Source of the DNA: Bacteroidota bacterium
GTDB taxonomy: Bacteria; Bacteroidota; Bacteroidia; Chitinophagales; Chitinophagaceae
Length of the DNA: 64,000 bases
Assembly: GCA_018268085.1 (NCBI GenBank)
Contig: JAFDXE010000016.1
Span: 32,791 to 96,790 of the forward strand
Direction of reading: 5' to 3'
Part shown: piece after piece, positions 27,649 through 37,327 of the stretch
How positions within the stretch are numbered: the stretch's first letter is position 1
Layout of the letters: every line of letters begins with the position of its first letter
Notes under the pieces: generated by a model
The model's database searches: none
The model's input: the letters and a program-made list of their open reading frames with translations, nothing else
Told to the model about the DNA's origin: nothing
Translations under genes and position numbers: made by a program

Positions 27649-28077
27649 ATGGGCCTCAAACAAATTGACCACGGTACTCCTGAATACAAACAGATGATTC
27701 AGCTCCGGTATACTATTTTGCGTCAGCCCCTGGGATTGAGCTTTACAGATGATGAACTTGAAATGGAGAAAAATGACATACTTATAGCTGCATTTGATGA
27801 TGATGAGATGCTGGGATGCTGTATGCTGGTGCCTGTTGACAGGAATACGGCAAGGGTAAGACAGATGGCAGTTAACAATAACCTGCAGGGTAAGGGAATA
27901 GGCGCTTCTATTATGTCATTTGCCGAAAACCTGGCGAGGGATAAAGGTTTCAATAAATTAATTATGCACGCCCGTAAAACCGCAATTGGTTTTTATGAAA
28001 AATTCGGATATAAGGTAGTTGGAGATGAGTTTACGGAAGTTAAACTGCCGCACCACGTGATGGAAAAATGTATCTGA
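27649..28077 (+). CDS. GNAT family N-acetyltransferase
   Basis: A 142-residue acetyltransferase of the ElaA-like GNAT type. Visible are the N-terminal YKQMIQLRYTILRQPLGL strand-helix, VRQMAVNNNLQGKGIGASIM (acetyl-CoA-binding motif A, residues ~67-86), and the C-terminal LIMHARKTAIGFYEKFGYKVVGDEFTE. It transfers an acetyl group from acetyl-CoA to an amine; the substrate is not predictable. It is divergent from acpP across 194 bases. Confidence 0.88.
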   Translation: MGLKQIDHGTPEYKQMIQLRYTILRQPLGLSFTDDELEMEKNDILIAAFDDDEMLGCCMLVPVDRNTARVRQMAVNNNLQGKGIGASIMSFAENLARDKGFNKLIMHARKTAIGFYEKFGYKVVGDEFTEVKLPHHVMEKCI

Positions 28078-28128
28078 GTTTCCCGGTTTCCTGTAATTAT
28101 ATACTTACTGTTGTACAGGTTGAACAAA

Positions 28129-28605
28129 TTACACCGGAATTTTTTCCTTAAGTATATTCCTGGCTTCATGTTCGGCATCACCTTCAAAAGCTTCCTTTGG
28201 GATAATAAAAAAAGAACGGCTGTTGAAGTAGAGGTGAAAAAAGTAAGGGCTTTCCATCCAGGTACTAAATGATTTCCATTCCCAGCTTCTGCTACCCTTC
28301 CTGTTTTCAATTTCAAATCCGCTATTATCGAGGATTACCCTGAGGTTATCTTTAAAAACATTCGATTTCCGGTAAATGATGGTGGGCAGGATAAACCAGA
28401 ACATTATCATTAAAATAAACCATAAGGCCGAACTTAATAAAAAGGCCAATGGGGATATTACTTTCAGGTAATATAAAAAGGCAGATAAAACTGCGTACAC
28501 ATTGATCAGAATCATCATTATTTTAATTTCCTTTCGGCTGATGAAATGATAGCGCAGGGCCTGAACTACTTTTCCTTTGTTGTATGTGAAGAAAGAAGAT
28601 GTCAA
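28129..28605 (-). CDS. YcxB-like membrane protein
   Basis: A 158-residue protein with two transmembrane helices (about 30-47 and 53-72) and a C-terminal soluble domain with the YcxB pattern: a short strand (VILDNSGFEIENRKG), a conserved SRSWEWKSFSTWMESPYFFHLYF core and FFIIPKEAFEG. Function is unknown; these small domains may sense or bind at the membrane face. The open frame begins with TTG at 28605, and the next Met is at residue 30 inside the first helix, so the TTG is plausible but uncertain. It is preceded by a 14-bp tandem repeat. Confidence 0.7.
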   Translation of the reverse strand: MTSSFFTYNKGKVVQALRYHFISRKEIKIMMILINVYAVLSAFLYYLKVISPLAFLLSSALWFILMIMFWFILPTIIYRKSNVFKDNLRVILDNSGFEIENRKGSRSWEWKSFSTWMESPYFFHLYFNSRSFFIIPKEAFEGDAEHEARNILKEKIPV

Positions 28606-28608
28606 AAT

Positions 28609-28657
28609 GAATTGTGAATTATGAATTGTGAATTATCAATTGTGAATTATGAATTAT
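28609..28657. repeat. 14-bp tandem repeat (GAATTGTGAATTAT, three copies plus partial)
   Basis: Units at 28609-28622, 28623-28636 and 28637-28650 (the last with one substitution, C for G), then a truncated copy. It fills the start of the spacer between the YcxB-like and MazG-like genes and lies four bases from the TTG start of the former. Confidence 0.8.
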
Positions 28658-28751
28658 TAAAGTATTACATCCTGATGTACAAAGTAAAGTCAGAATGATT
28701 GTTTTAAAAAATCGGAAAGATGTTCTACTATTTTTGTAACCTATTTCATTT

Positions 28752-29078
28752 TCAGGCAAGCTTATCATTTTGCCTGTGACGCAATGCATCACGGGTTGAT
28801 TTTTTTTCAAAGTTCTTTTCGAGTGCCTCTGTGAGGTTAATGCCTGTTTGGTTAGCCAGGCAGAACAATACCCATAGAACGTCTGCCATTTCATCTGCAA
28901 GATTTTTGTCTTTGTCGGATTCTTTGAAGGATTGTTCACCATATTTGCGTACCATGATCCGGCTGAGTTCGCCTACTTCTTCCATGAGGATGCCGAGGTT
29001 AGTGAGTTCGGAGAAATATTTTACGCCGGTGGTTTTGATCCAGTTGTCTATATCTGTTTGAGCTTGTTGAATGGTCAT
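28752..29078 (-). CDS. MazG-like nucleotide pyrophosphohydrolase
   Basis: A 108-residue all-alpha NTP pyrophosphohydrolase of the MazG-like type. Metal-binding acidic residues form the EExxE motif (Glu33-Glu34-x-x-Glu37) and the ExxD motif (Glu63-x-x-Asp66, in ADEMADVLWVLFCLA). Such small enzymes hydrolyse (d)NTPs, including non-canonical ones, to monophosphates. Probably originally adjacent to dtd, from which it is now separated by the GxxExxY cassette. Confidence 0.88.
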   Translation of the reverse strand: MTIQQAQTDIDNWIKTTGVKYFSELTNLGILMEEVGELSRIMVRKYGEQSFKESDKDKNLADEMADVLWVLFCLANQTGINLTEALEKNFEKKSTRDALRHRQNDKLA

Positions 29079-29093
29079 GATGATTAATTATTT

Positions 29094-29123
29094 ACACGAA
29101 TTTCCTGCACGAATTTCATGAAT
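29094..29123. repeat. Left terminal inverted repeat of GxxExxY cassette
   Basis: The plus strand carries ACACGAAT (29094-29101) and CACGAATTTCATGAAT (29108-29123). The same pattern appears inverted at 29658-29689: the 8-base part is identical and the 16-base part matches at 13 positions. Confidence 0.55.
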
Positions 29124-29162
29124 TTTGAGCAACAATTTCAGTGAATACATAGAAATTAAAGT

Positions 29163-29537
29163 CTATAATACAATTCTTTGTGAGGAAAAAGAACGTTGCC
29201 CAAAGTTGGCTAATATCCCTAATCTTAAATTTGAAACTTTCAGGTAATTCAGTGTTTGTTGAACAAACTTTCCTGGAATCATTGATGAAGCCTTTACTTC
29301 TAAGATGATAGCATCATACACTATAAAATCGGCAATAAAATAGTGTGGCAAAATGTTGCCTTTATATTCAACAGTAAATTTTCTTTTACGGCTGAAGTGT
29401 ATGTTATTTTTTCTAAACTCAAATTCCAATACGTCTTTATAAATAATTTCTTTGAAACCCGCCCCCAAAGTTGAGTGTATATTCATGCAAATGCCAATAA
29501 TTTTATAGGACTCCTCGGGAAGAATAATTTCCGGCAT
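29163..29537 (-). CDS. GxxExxY protein
   Basis: A 124-residue protein of the GxxExxY family, named for the motif seen here as GFKEIIY (residues ~27-33). Further hallmarks are the FIADFIVYDAIILEVKAS segment and QTLNYLKVSNLRLGILANFG, resembling the nuclease-like core of PD-(D/E)xK proteins (Asp and Glu-x-Lys visible). The family has no settled function and is scattered through bacterial genomes, often as single genes with patchy distribution. Here it sits between dtd and the MazG-like gene and is bracketed by inverted repeats. Confidence 0.88.
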   Translation of the reverse strand: MPEIILPEESYKIIGICMNIHSTLGAGFKEIIYKDVLEFEFRKNNIHFSRKRKFTVEYKGNILPHYFIADFIVYDAIILEVKASSMIPGKFVQQTLNYLKVSNLRLGILANFGQRSFSSQRIVL

Positions 29538-29657
29538 TTCTTTTTCGCCAAAATTATCTTAAGTAAGTGCTGATGTAAATAATTGCCACCTGTATTTTTC
29601 TCGAAATTCATATAGTTTTTTCTTCGATTTAAATGTCTATTAAATCATGAATACAGT

Positions 29658-29689
29658 ATTCGTAAAATTTGTGTTTAAGCCATTCGTGT
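29658..29689. repeat. Right terminal inverted repeat of GxxExxY cassette
   Basis: ATTCGTAAAATTTGTG (29658-29673) and ATTCGTGT (29682-29689) are the imperfect reverse complement of the left repeat at 29094-29123. It ends five bases before the dtd stop codon. Confidence 0.55.
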
Positions 29690-29694
29690 CTTAT

Positions 29695-30147
29695 TTACTC
29701 CCTGTTTTTACTGTCTATCCATATTGTTACCGGGCCGTCGTTTATTAATGCAACTTTCATATCTGCACCAAAGGTTCCGGTTTGTATTTTTTTACCAAGA
29801 TCATTTTCCAACTGTTGAATAAACGCTTCATACAATGGAATGGCTATACCCGGTTTTGCAGCCCGTATGTAACTGGGGCGATTCCCTTTTTTCGTCAATG
29901 CGTGTAACGTAAACTGGCTAACAACGAGGATATCTCCGTCAATATCTTTAACCGACAGGTTTGGAATGTTATTTTCATCATTGAAAATTCTTAACTGAAC
30001 AATTTTATTACTTAACCATTCAATATCTTCTGCGCCATCATTTTCTTCAATGCCTGCCAAAACCAGTAATCCTTTATTAACAGCTGATTTCAGCTTGTTT
30101 TCAATTGTTACTGATGCTTCATTTACCCTCTGAATTACGACTCTCAT
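29695..30147 (-). CDS. dtd: D-aminoacyl-tRNA deacylase
   Basis: A 150-residue DTD enzyme that hydrolyses D-amino acids (and glycine from tRNA-Ala) off tRNA. Diagnostic motifs are SQFTL (residues 77-81, with the following HA) and NDGPVT (136-141, the Gly-cisPro selectivity element). RVVIQRVNEASVTI at the start and RAAKPGIAIPLYE are also typical. Cytoplasmic, normal length. The stop codon is five bases from the right inverted repeat of the GxxExxY cassette. Confidence 0.96.
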   Translation of the reverse strand: MRVVIQRVNEASVTIENKLKSAVNKGLLVLAGIEENDGAEDIEWLSNKIVQLRIFNDENNIPNLSVKDIDGDILVVSQFTLHALTKKGNRPSYIRAAKPGIAIPLYEAFIQQLENDLGKKIQTGTFGADMKVALINDGPVTIWIDSKNRE

Positions 30148-30440
30148 TTTTTAACCGTATTTTAATTAAAGATAAATTGCTTCGCCCTAAAAATAGTGGG
30201 TACTTTGCTTTCTATTACTACAATAATTTTTCACTCAAAAAAAATTTATTCTTTCCACAAAAAGTGCAAAACTGATGAAATGCAATGTGGAATTGAGTTG
30301 AGGATTTATTAACATATTTTCTCCCCATTCTGTGGATAGAAACCGGTTCAAAAGTTGAAATACAAGGGATATTTTCGCTCTCCCTCAGGATTGAGTATTT
30401 AACCTAAAAATAACCTTACTAACTATTAATACAATAAACT

Positions 30441-33400
30441 ATGGCAAATAAAAAACAACCTCAGAAAGCCCTCGGTTTTGGCCGCCAGTTTACCAAAGAC
30501 GGCGTAAGTCCTTACGATATGTTCGAATACGATTACAGAACCTCTGTTATTAAAAATCCAACAGGTGAAGTGGTATTTCAAATGGACAACGTGGAAGTAC
30601 CGAAACAGTGGAGCCAGATCGCAACAGATATTCTCGCACAAAAATATTTCAGGAAAGCCGGTGTGCCACAGGCCGATGGTACGCTTGGTCGTGAAACCTC
30701 AGTAAAACAGGTTGCACACCGTATGGCACATTGCTGGAGGGTTTGGGGCGAACGTTACAACTATTTTGCTTCTGAAAAAGATGCCCAGGTATTTTATGAA
30801 GAACTTGTTTACTCCATTCTAAACCAGGCTTGTGTTCCCAACAGTCCGCAATGGTTCAATACCGGATTACACGAAGTGTATGGTATTACCGGAAAACCAC
30901 AGGGACATTATTTTGTAGATGCAAAAGACGGCAAACTAAAAAAATCAACTTCCGCTTATGAACGTCCTCAACCTCATGCCTGCTTTATTTTAAGCGTGGA
31001 TGATGACCTGGTAAATGAAGGCGGTATCATGGACCTCTGGGTTAGAGAAGCAAGGATCTTTAAATATGGTAGCGGTGTTGGAACAAATTTCAGCAGCATT
31101 CGCGGAGAAGGAGAAAAATTGAGTGGCGGTGGCACATCAAGCGGATTGATGAGTTTCCTGAAAATTGGTGACCGTGCAGCAGGTGCGATTAAGAGCGGTG
31201 GTACAACACGCAGGGCAGCAAAGATGGTTTGCCTCGACCTGGATCACCCCGAAATTGAAAATTTTGTAAACTGGAAACTAAAAGAAGAAGATAAAGTAGC
31301 AGCATTGATTGCAGCCGGGTATCCCAGCGATTATGAAGGAGAAGCGTATCGTACGGTAAGCGGACAAAACAGTAACAACTCTGTTCGTATCCCGAATGCA
31401 TTCTTCAAAGTTTTAGATGAAAACGGTGAATGGGAATTAAAAGCAAGAGGTGATGGCCGCACCATGAAAAAAGTGAAAGCAAAGGAATTGTGGGACCAGA
31501 TCAATTATGCGGCATGGCGTTGTGCAGATCCCGGAACTCAATACGATACTACGATCAATGAATGGCATACCTGCCCGGAAGGCGGTCCGATCAGGGCTTC
31601 CAATCCATGCAGCGAATACATGTTCTTAGACAACACAGCCTGCAACCTGGCCAGTGTAAACCTGCGTCGTTTCTTCGATGAAGCCAATAACACTTTTGAT
31701 GTACCGGGCTTCGAATATACCTGCAGACTATGGACTGTTGTTTTGGAAATCTCTGTATTGATGGCGCAATTCCCATCCAAAGAAGTAGCGCAATTGAGCT
31801 ATGATTACAGAACATTAGGTTTGGGTTATGCTAACCTCGGCAGCATGCTGATGGTAAGCGGTATTGCCTACGATAGCGAAGATGCAAGAGGAATTGCAGG
31901 CGCTATTACAGCGATCATGACGGGCATTGCCTATAAAACCTCTGCAGAAATGGCTGCTTTCCTGGGCACATTTGATAAATATGCAGAAAATAAAAATCAT
32001 ATGTTGCGTGTAATGCACAACCATCGTGCTGCCGCCTATGATGCCATGGATGCCTATGAAGGAATTGAAATAAAACCAAAAGGTATTGATGCTAAATATT
32101 GCCCTGATTATTTATTAAAGGCGGCAACAAAAGCATGGGATGATGCCGTACAGTTAGGAGAAAAATTCGGTTACAGGAATGCACAAACAACGGTAATTGC
32201 ACCAACCGGAACCATTGGACTGGTAATGGATTGTGATACTACCGGTGTTGAACCGGATTTTGCCCTGGTTAAATTTAAAAAACTGAGTGGTGGTGGTTAT
32301 TTCAAAATCATTAATCAAAGTGTACCGCAGGCATTACGTAATCTTAAATACAGCGAAAAGCAAATAGAAGATATCGTAAACTATGCCAAAGGACATGCTA
32401 CATTGAAAGGTGCACCTTACATCAATGAAGATACGCTCCGTGAAAAAGGATTTTTACCTGCAGAGATCGACAAGCTGAATGCGGCAATGGGCAGTGCTTT
32501 TGAAATTGGTTTTGTTTTCAATGTGTACACACTTGGAGAAGCCTGTTTACAACGTTTAGGATTTACTGCCGCCCAATACAATGATTTCGGCTGGAGTTTG
32601 CTGGAAGCGCTGGGCTTTACGGAGAAAGAAATCAATGCAGCCAATATCTATGTATGTGGAACGATGACGGTTGAAGGAGCTCCTCACCTGAAATCAGAAC
32701 ACCTGCCGGTATTTGATTGTGCCAATAAATGTGGTGCAACCGGTGAAAGGTATATTCATGCACATGGTCATATTCGCATGATGGCTGCGGCACAACCTTT
32801 CTTAAGCGGTGCCATCAGCAAAACCATCAACCTGCCTAATGAAGCTGCGATAGAAGATATTGCAGATGCCTATCGCCTGAGCTGGGAACTGGGATTAAAA
32901 GCGTGTGCACTTTACCGTGATGGTTCCAAACTCAGCCAGCCGCTCAGCAATAAATCAGATAAAAAGAAAAAAGAAACTACCACTGAAGAGGCCGTTGCCG
33001 AAACACCCGCTATCCAGAGCTCCATTGTAGATATGAGTAAACTCACTATCGAGGAATTACTGGAAGAAATGAACAAACGTGTACAAAGTAGTGCCGACAC
33101 TTCGCTGAAACGCCAGTTGGCCATGATTGTTGAAAGAAGAGCATTACCGGCAAAACGTCGTGGATTCACACAAAAAGCAAAGATCAACGGCCAGGCACTA
33201 TTTCTCCGCACAGGCGAATACAACGACGGAACTTTAGGTGAGATCTTCATTGATATGGCAAAAGAAGGAGCAACCATGCGTAGTATGCTCAACTGTTTTG
33301 CAATTGCCATTTCAATCGGCTTACAATATGGTGTTCCATTGGAAGAGTATGTTGAGAAATTTGTATTCACAAGGTTTGAACCTGCAGGAATGGTAGATCA

Positions 33401-33803
33401 TCCGAATATCAAAACAACAACTTCTATTATTGATTTCATGTTCCGTTCACTGGCGTATGAATACCTGGGCAGAAATGACCTGGTTCACGTACTCGACAAA
33501 CCGGAAGTAATGAATACCGGCAACGAAGATTGGGATATGGAATCTCCAACTATTGGCGAACGCAAACCTGATTTAAGTGAAGTACGTGTTACAGGCACCT
33601 CTTCACAACAACCGGAAAATGTAAAAGCACACAGATCCACAGCTTATGCAACGAAACCGGTTGCCAGCATGGATGCGGTAAGCCAGGCAAATAAATCAAT
33701 GCAGGGAGATGCGCCGGCATGTAATACCTGTGGTCATATTACCGTTCGCAGCGGCACTTGTTATAAATGCCTGAATTGCGGAAACAGTCTTGGATGCAGC
33801 TAA
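30441..33803 (+). CDS. nrdJ: Adenosylcobalamin-dependent (class II) ribonucleoside-diphosphate reductase
   Basis: A 1120-residue class II ribonucleotide reductase, which makes deoxyribonucleotides using adenosylcobalamin as radical source and works with or without oxygen. The core contains SPQWFNTGLHEVYG, GSGVGTNFSSIRG, the radical-site region NPCSEYMFLDNTACNLASVNL-type segment at about residues 385-405, and APTGTIGLVMDCDTTGVEPDFALV. The C-terminus carries an ATP-cone-like/TSCPD-type region (TQKAKINGQALFLRTGEYNDG) and a terminal Cys4+ zinc-ribbon-like tail (CNTCG, CYKCLNCG, LGCS) that can act in thiol re-reduction. I found no cobalamin riboswitch upstream. A strong terminator follows. Confidence 0.96.
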   Translation: MANKKQPQKALGFGRQFTKDGVSPYDMFEYDYRTSVIKNPTGEVVFQMDNVEVPKQWSQIATDILAQKYFRKAGVPQADGTLGRETSVKQVAHRMAHCWRVWGERYNYFASEKDAQVFYEELVYSILNQACVPNSPQWFNTGLHEVYGITGKPQGHYFVDAKDGKLKKSTSAYERPQPHACFILSVDDDLVNEGGIMDLWVREARIFKYGSGVGTNFSSIRGEGEKLSGGGTSSGLMSFLKIGDRAAGAIKSGGTTRRAAKMVCLDLDHPEIENFVNWKLKEEDKVAALIAAGYPSDYEGEAYRTVSGQNSNNSVRIPNAFFKVLDENGEWELKARGDGRTMKKVKAKELWDQINYAAWRCADPGTQYDTTINEWHTCPEGGPIRASNPCSEYMFLDNTACNLASVNLRRFFDEANNTFDVPGFEYTCRLWTVVLEISVLMAQFPSKEVAQLSYDYRTLGLGYANLGSMLMVSGIAYDSEDARGIAGAITAIMTGIAYKTSAEMAAFLGTFDKYAENKNHMLRVMHNHRAAAYDAMDAYEGIEIKPKGIDAKYCPDYLLKAATKAWDDAVQLGEKFGYRNAQTTVIAPTGTIGLVMDCDTTGVEPDFALVKFKKLSGGGYFKIINQSVPQALRNLKYSEKQIEDIVNYAKGHATLKGAPYINEDTLREKGFLPAEIDKLNAAMGSAFEIGFVFNVYTLGEACLQRLGFTAAQYNDFGWSLLEALGFTEKEINAANIYVCGTMTVEGAPHLKSEHLPVFDCANKCGATGERYIHAHGHIRMMAAAQPFLSGAISKTINLPNEAAIEDIADAYRLSWELGLKACALYRDGSKLSQPLSNKSDKKKKETTTEEAVAETPAIQSSIVDMSKLTIEELLEEMNKRVQSSADTSLKRQLAMIVERRALPAKRRGFTQKAKINGQALFLRTGEYNDGTLGEIFIDMAKEGATMRSMLNCFAIAISIGLQYGVPLEEYVEKFVFTRFEPAGMVDHPNIKTTTSIIDFMFRSLAYEYLGRNDLVHVLDKPEVMNTGNEDWDMESPTIGERKPDLSEVRVTGTSSQQPENVKAHRSTAYATKPVASMDAVSQANKSMQGDAPACNTCGHITVRSGTCYKCLNCGNSLGCS

Positions 33804-33831
33804 TCATCGTTAGATAAGTACCATTTAATAT

Positions 33832-33862
33832 AACGCCACCTCACCAGGTGGCGTTGTTTTTT
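33832..33862 (+). terminator. Rho-independent terminator of nrdJ
   Basis: A 10-bp perfect stem AACGCCACCT / AGGTGGCGTT with a CACC loop, followed by G and six T, 28 bases after the nrdJ stop. Confidence 0.92.
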
Positions 33863-33991
33863 ATTGCAACCCGTCACCGCATGTTCCGTCATTTTATTAA
33901 AAAATATCCCGTATCTGTTTTTTAAAATGTAGATTTTTAATGGATAAAAATTTATTTTTATAAGAACATTATTAACTGTAAAAAGTATCAA

Positions 33992-36900
33992 ATGCTCCGT
34001 ATCATCAGAAAACTTTTTTTTCTCGTATTGGCTTTTGTAGTATTTATATTCAACAATTGTTATAGCCAATCAAATAATCCTCTCCTTAATAGCGGTGAAA
34101 TTCTTCAAAACGGTTCGAAACTGCACGACGACATGAAATACAAGGAAGCAATTGCAGAATACCAGAAGATAGACCGCAGCGATACCAATTACGTAAACGC
34201 CTTGTATGAATTAAGTTTCAGTTGCTATTCCGACAGCCAGTTCGAAAAATCCATCGAATATGCAAAGCTTGGAATGAAACTTTTTCCGCAACGATATGCA
34301 ACATTCAGTATGCAGGCGGCCAATTCACTGGATGAATTAAACAGGGAAGAGGAAGCCTTACAATTGTACAGGGAAGGATTGGCAAAAAATCCACAATCCT
34401 ACATCTTACATTTCAATGAAGGGATCGTAAACTATAAATTAAAAAAATATGATGAAGTAAAGAAATGTATGCAACGCTGTTTGCTTATTAATCCATACTA
34501 TGCTTCCGCACATTATTACCTGGGCAGGGTTAATATGTTACAAGGTAACCTGGTAGCTGCACTACTCGCCTATCAAACTTACCTGATGATCGCTCCTTCC
34601 GGGAAATACTACATTAATGTTGTGAATGCCCTGAGCAGTATTTCAAAGGCAGATGATGAAGTGATGGAGTATGTAAAAAATGCAGTTCGAAGTAAGGAAG
34701 ACAATTTCAGTGAACAACAGGAAATCTTACTATCTAAACTGGCCCTTGATACAAAATATAAACTGAAGGCCGATCTTGAAGATAACATTGTACGACAAAT
34801 CCAGGTGGTAGATGAGAAACTTGAATACAATAAAAATGATAAAGGATTCTGTATGCAATTCTATGCGCCTTTATTTATTAAAATAATGAAAGACGATGAT
34901 TTTGAAGCAATGATATTCCTGATTTTTTCCGGGCTGAAAAATGAAAAAATAGACAATTGGAACAAAAAAAATAAAAAAGCAAAAGATGTTTTTATTGACA
35001 ATGCCACAGCATACCTGAACCAGGTTAAAACCACACAGGTATTGGATTTTACTCAACGGGAAAATACGGAAGTGAATTATATACACAACGGCCAGGTTGT
35101 TTTAGGAAAAGGCAAACTCACTAAAGATAAAGATCCATTACCGGTAGGCTACTGGGAATATTACTATAACGATGGCGTACTGAAAGCTGCCGGAACATTA
35201 AATAATTCAGGGAATAAAGAAGGCCCGTGGACTTATTATTATGCAAATGGCGAAATAAAAGAGAAATCTAACTGGAAGGATGGAGATGCTGATGGGTTCA
35301 GTGAAGGATGGTTCGACAACGGTATTAAATCATTCACCGAAACCTATCGGAAAGGAAAATTAAACGGGATGGCAACCTTATATTTCTATAATGGCAATTT
35401 AAAAAGTACCGGTAATTATACCGATGATCTGAAAAACGGCGAACACCGGTATTATGATTTTAAAGGCAGGTTAACCAATGTAGAGAATTATGTGAATGAC
35501 AAATTAGGGGGAATGAGCCGAACCTACTACTCCAATGGCAACATCAGTTATGAAACAAATTATAAAAACGACAAGGCTGAAGGAACCTACAAAAGCTTTT
35601 TTTCATCGGGCAAACTGTATTTAACCGGTGAATTTAAAAACGGTGAACGACAGGGTTTATGGACAACCTATTATGAAGACGGAACCATTTCCGAAAAAAC
35701 AACTTACCTGAATAATGATATCACCGGTGAGTTTACCGAATATCATCCCAATGGTGCATTAAGTATAAAGGGCACTTACTATAAGAAAAAAATTGATGGA
35801 AAATGTGAGAGCTATGATGATGACGGAAAAATTTACCAGGATGTTTTGTACGACAGGGGAAAATTAAAAGAAATTAATTTTTACAATAAAGAAGGGAAAA
35901 TAATTTCAACCACTACAACAAGTAAAGGCGGTACAAACATTGTATTTTATTCTCCTGATGGCATTAAAACAGCAGAAGGGTATTATAACAAAGAAGGGTA
36001 TAAAGATGGAACGTACACTTCTTACTACAGTACGGGAAAAGTAAATGAAGTATCCAATTGGAAGAATGGAATTCAGGATGGCCCATTACAATCTTTTTAT
36101 GCCTCCGGCAAACCCAGGGAAATTTCAAATTATTCAAATGATGAGGAAGATGGTTATTCAAAGAGTTTTTATGCAAATGGAAAAGTAAGTGGTGAAGGAT
36201 GGAAAGTTGAAGGCGATCGGCAACAGAAATTTTTATTTTCCAATGCCATGGGAGATCTCACTTCCACCGAATATTATCTTAATGGCGAACTTTCGGGATT
36301 CTCAGAACAATATGAGCCGGGGAATCATTTAAGCAGTGAAACATATTATTCTAATGGCTGGGTAAAAAGTATTACGCAATTTGATTCTACAGGAAAGGAA
36401 CTAAGTGTAAATAATTTAATTAAAGGCAAAGGCCCGCTTATTTACAAATATCCAAATGGAAAAATCAAATCATCTGCAACGTACGATCACTACCTGCTGA
36501 ATGGACCCTATACTTTTTACTTTTTCGACGGATCTGTTTCTGCCATCATCTATTACAAAAATGATGAACCAGACAGCATTTACCGTTCGTACTATTACGG
36601 AGGCAAGCCTATGGTAGAAGGTGCTTACAAGGATGGCGAAAAAACAGGACTATGGAAATATTATTTTGAAAATGGCAAACCCGAAAGAGAGGAAAATTAT
36701 AAGAACAATTTACAGGAAGGTGAAAACAAAATTTATTTATCTAATGGAAATATCGACAAGATAATTGTTTACAAAAAAAATAAACCGGAATCAAACATTA
36801 TTTATACTGATAAAAATGATGTGGCGATAAAATTCAATTATAAATCCGGAGTAGTGGTAAGTTACCAGTATGAAGAAAAACCAGGGGTATTATGCACACC

Positions 36901-37294
36901 TGTTCCTGTTAAAGGAGAAGGGGGAAAAATAATTGCAAAATATCCGAATGGCCAGGTGAGCATGACAACCGAGCTTATTAATAATGAATCAGAAGGGGAA
37001 AGGAAAATTTACTACGCTAACGGCAAACTGTACACGTCGAGTTTCCGCATTGCCGGCTACCCTGATGGTAATGCAAAAGTTTATTATTCCAATGGAAATT
37101 TATGGGAGGATGAAAATTATGTGGCAGGGAATCTTCATGGGTTATGTAAATATTACTACCCAAATGGAAAAATTGAAAGAGAAGAGAATTATTACGACAA
37201 CGACAAGCATGGTGTATGTAAATATTATGATGAACAGGGTAAATTAAAGAAAACCCATATTTACCGGTATGGAAGCCTTGTGCATGCTGAGTAA
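33992..37294 (+). CDS. Exported TPR/MORN-repeat protein (very long)
   Basis: A 1100-residue protein with a signal peptide (LFFLVLAFVVFIFNNCYSQ). Residues ~30-220 contain TPR-like helix pairs (HDDMKYKEAIAEYQKI; LYELSFSCYSDSQFEKSIEYAK; HFNEGIVNYKLKKYDEVKKCM). From ~365 to the end there are roughly 25-30 tandem MORN-type units of ~23 residues built on YY-x-NG-x(n)-Y-x-G-x(2-4)-G (for example TYYYANGEIKEKSNWKDG). This YwqK-like repeat class forms an elongated beta structure. Function is unknown; it is likely periplasmic or surface-located. Two transglutaminase-like genes follow at 33 and 28 bases, indicating an operon. Confidence 0.85.
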   Translation: MLRIIRKLFFLVLAFVVFIFNNCYSQSNNPLLNSGEILQNGSKLHDDMKYKEAIAEYQKIDRSDTNYVNALYELSFSCYSDSQFEKSIEYAKLGMKLFPQRYATFSMQAANSLDELNREEEALQLYREGLAKNPQSYILHFNEGIVNYKLKKYDEVKKCMQRCLLINPYYASAHYYLGRVNMLQGNLVAALLAYQTYLMIAPSGKYYINVVNALSSISKADDEVMEYVKNAVRSKEDNFSEQQEILLSKLALDTKYKLKADLEDNIVRQIQVVDEKLEYNKNDKGFCMQFYAPLFIKIMKDDDFEAMIFLIFSGLKNEKIDNWNKKNKKAKDVFIDNATAYLNQVKTTQVLDFTQRENTEVNYIHNGQVVLGKGKLTKDKDPLPVGYWEYYYNDGVLKAAGTLNNSGNKEGPWTYYYANGEIKEKSNWKDGDADGFSEGWFDNGIKSFTETYRKGKLNGMATLYFYNGNLKSTGNYTDDLKNGEHRYYDFKGRLTNVENYVNDKLGGMSRTYYSNGNISYETNYKNDKAEGTYKSFFSSGKLYLTGEFKNGERQGLWTTYYEDGTISEKTTYLNNDITGEFTEYHPNGALSIKGTYYKKKIDGKCESYDDDGKIYQDVLYDRGKLKEINFYNKEGKIISTTTTSKGGTNIVFYSPDGIKTAEGYYNKEGYKDGTYTSYYSTGKVNEVSNWKNGIQDGPLQSFYASGKPREISNYSNDEEDGYSKSFYANGKVSGEGWKVEGDRQQKFLFSNAMGDLTSTEYYLNGELSGFSEQYEPGNHLSSETYYSNGWVKSITQFDSTGKELSVNNLIKGKGPLIYKYPNGKIKSSATYDHYLLNGPYTFYFFDGSVSAIIYYKNDEPDSIYRSYYYGGKPMVEGAYKDGEKTGLWKYYFENGKPEREENYKNNLQEGENKIYLSNGNIDKIIVYKKNKPESNIIYTDKNDVAIKFNYKSGVVVSYQYEEKPGVLCTPVPVKGEGGKIIAKYPNGQVSMTTELINNESEGERKIYYANGKLYTSSFRIAGYPDGNAKVYYSNGNLWEDENYVAGNLHGLCKYYYPNGKIEREENYYDNDKHGVCKYYDEQGKLKKTHIYRYGSLVHAE

Positions 37295-37327
37295 TTTTTA
37301 AATTCCATTTAAAGCATGCTGTATAGT

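Noticed and set aside
28609..28657. CRISPR-like array
   Set aside because: The repeats are contiguous 14-mers with no spacers, and no cas genes are near.
30148..30440. Possible cobalamin riboswitch or NrdR box upstream of nrdJ
   Set aside because: I looked for a B12-box-like core and for tandem NrdR palindromes in the 293-base leader and saw neither; only AT-rich sequence and imperfect -7 boxes (TActTTG, TAttTTCG).
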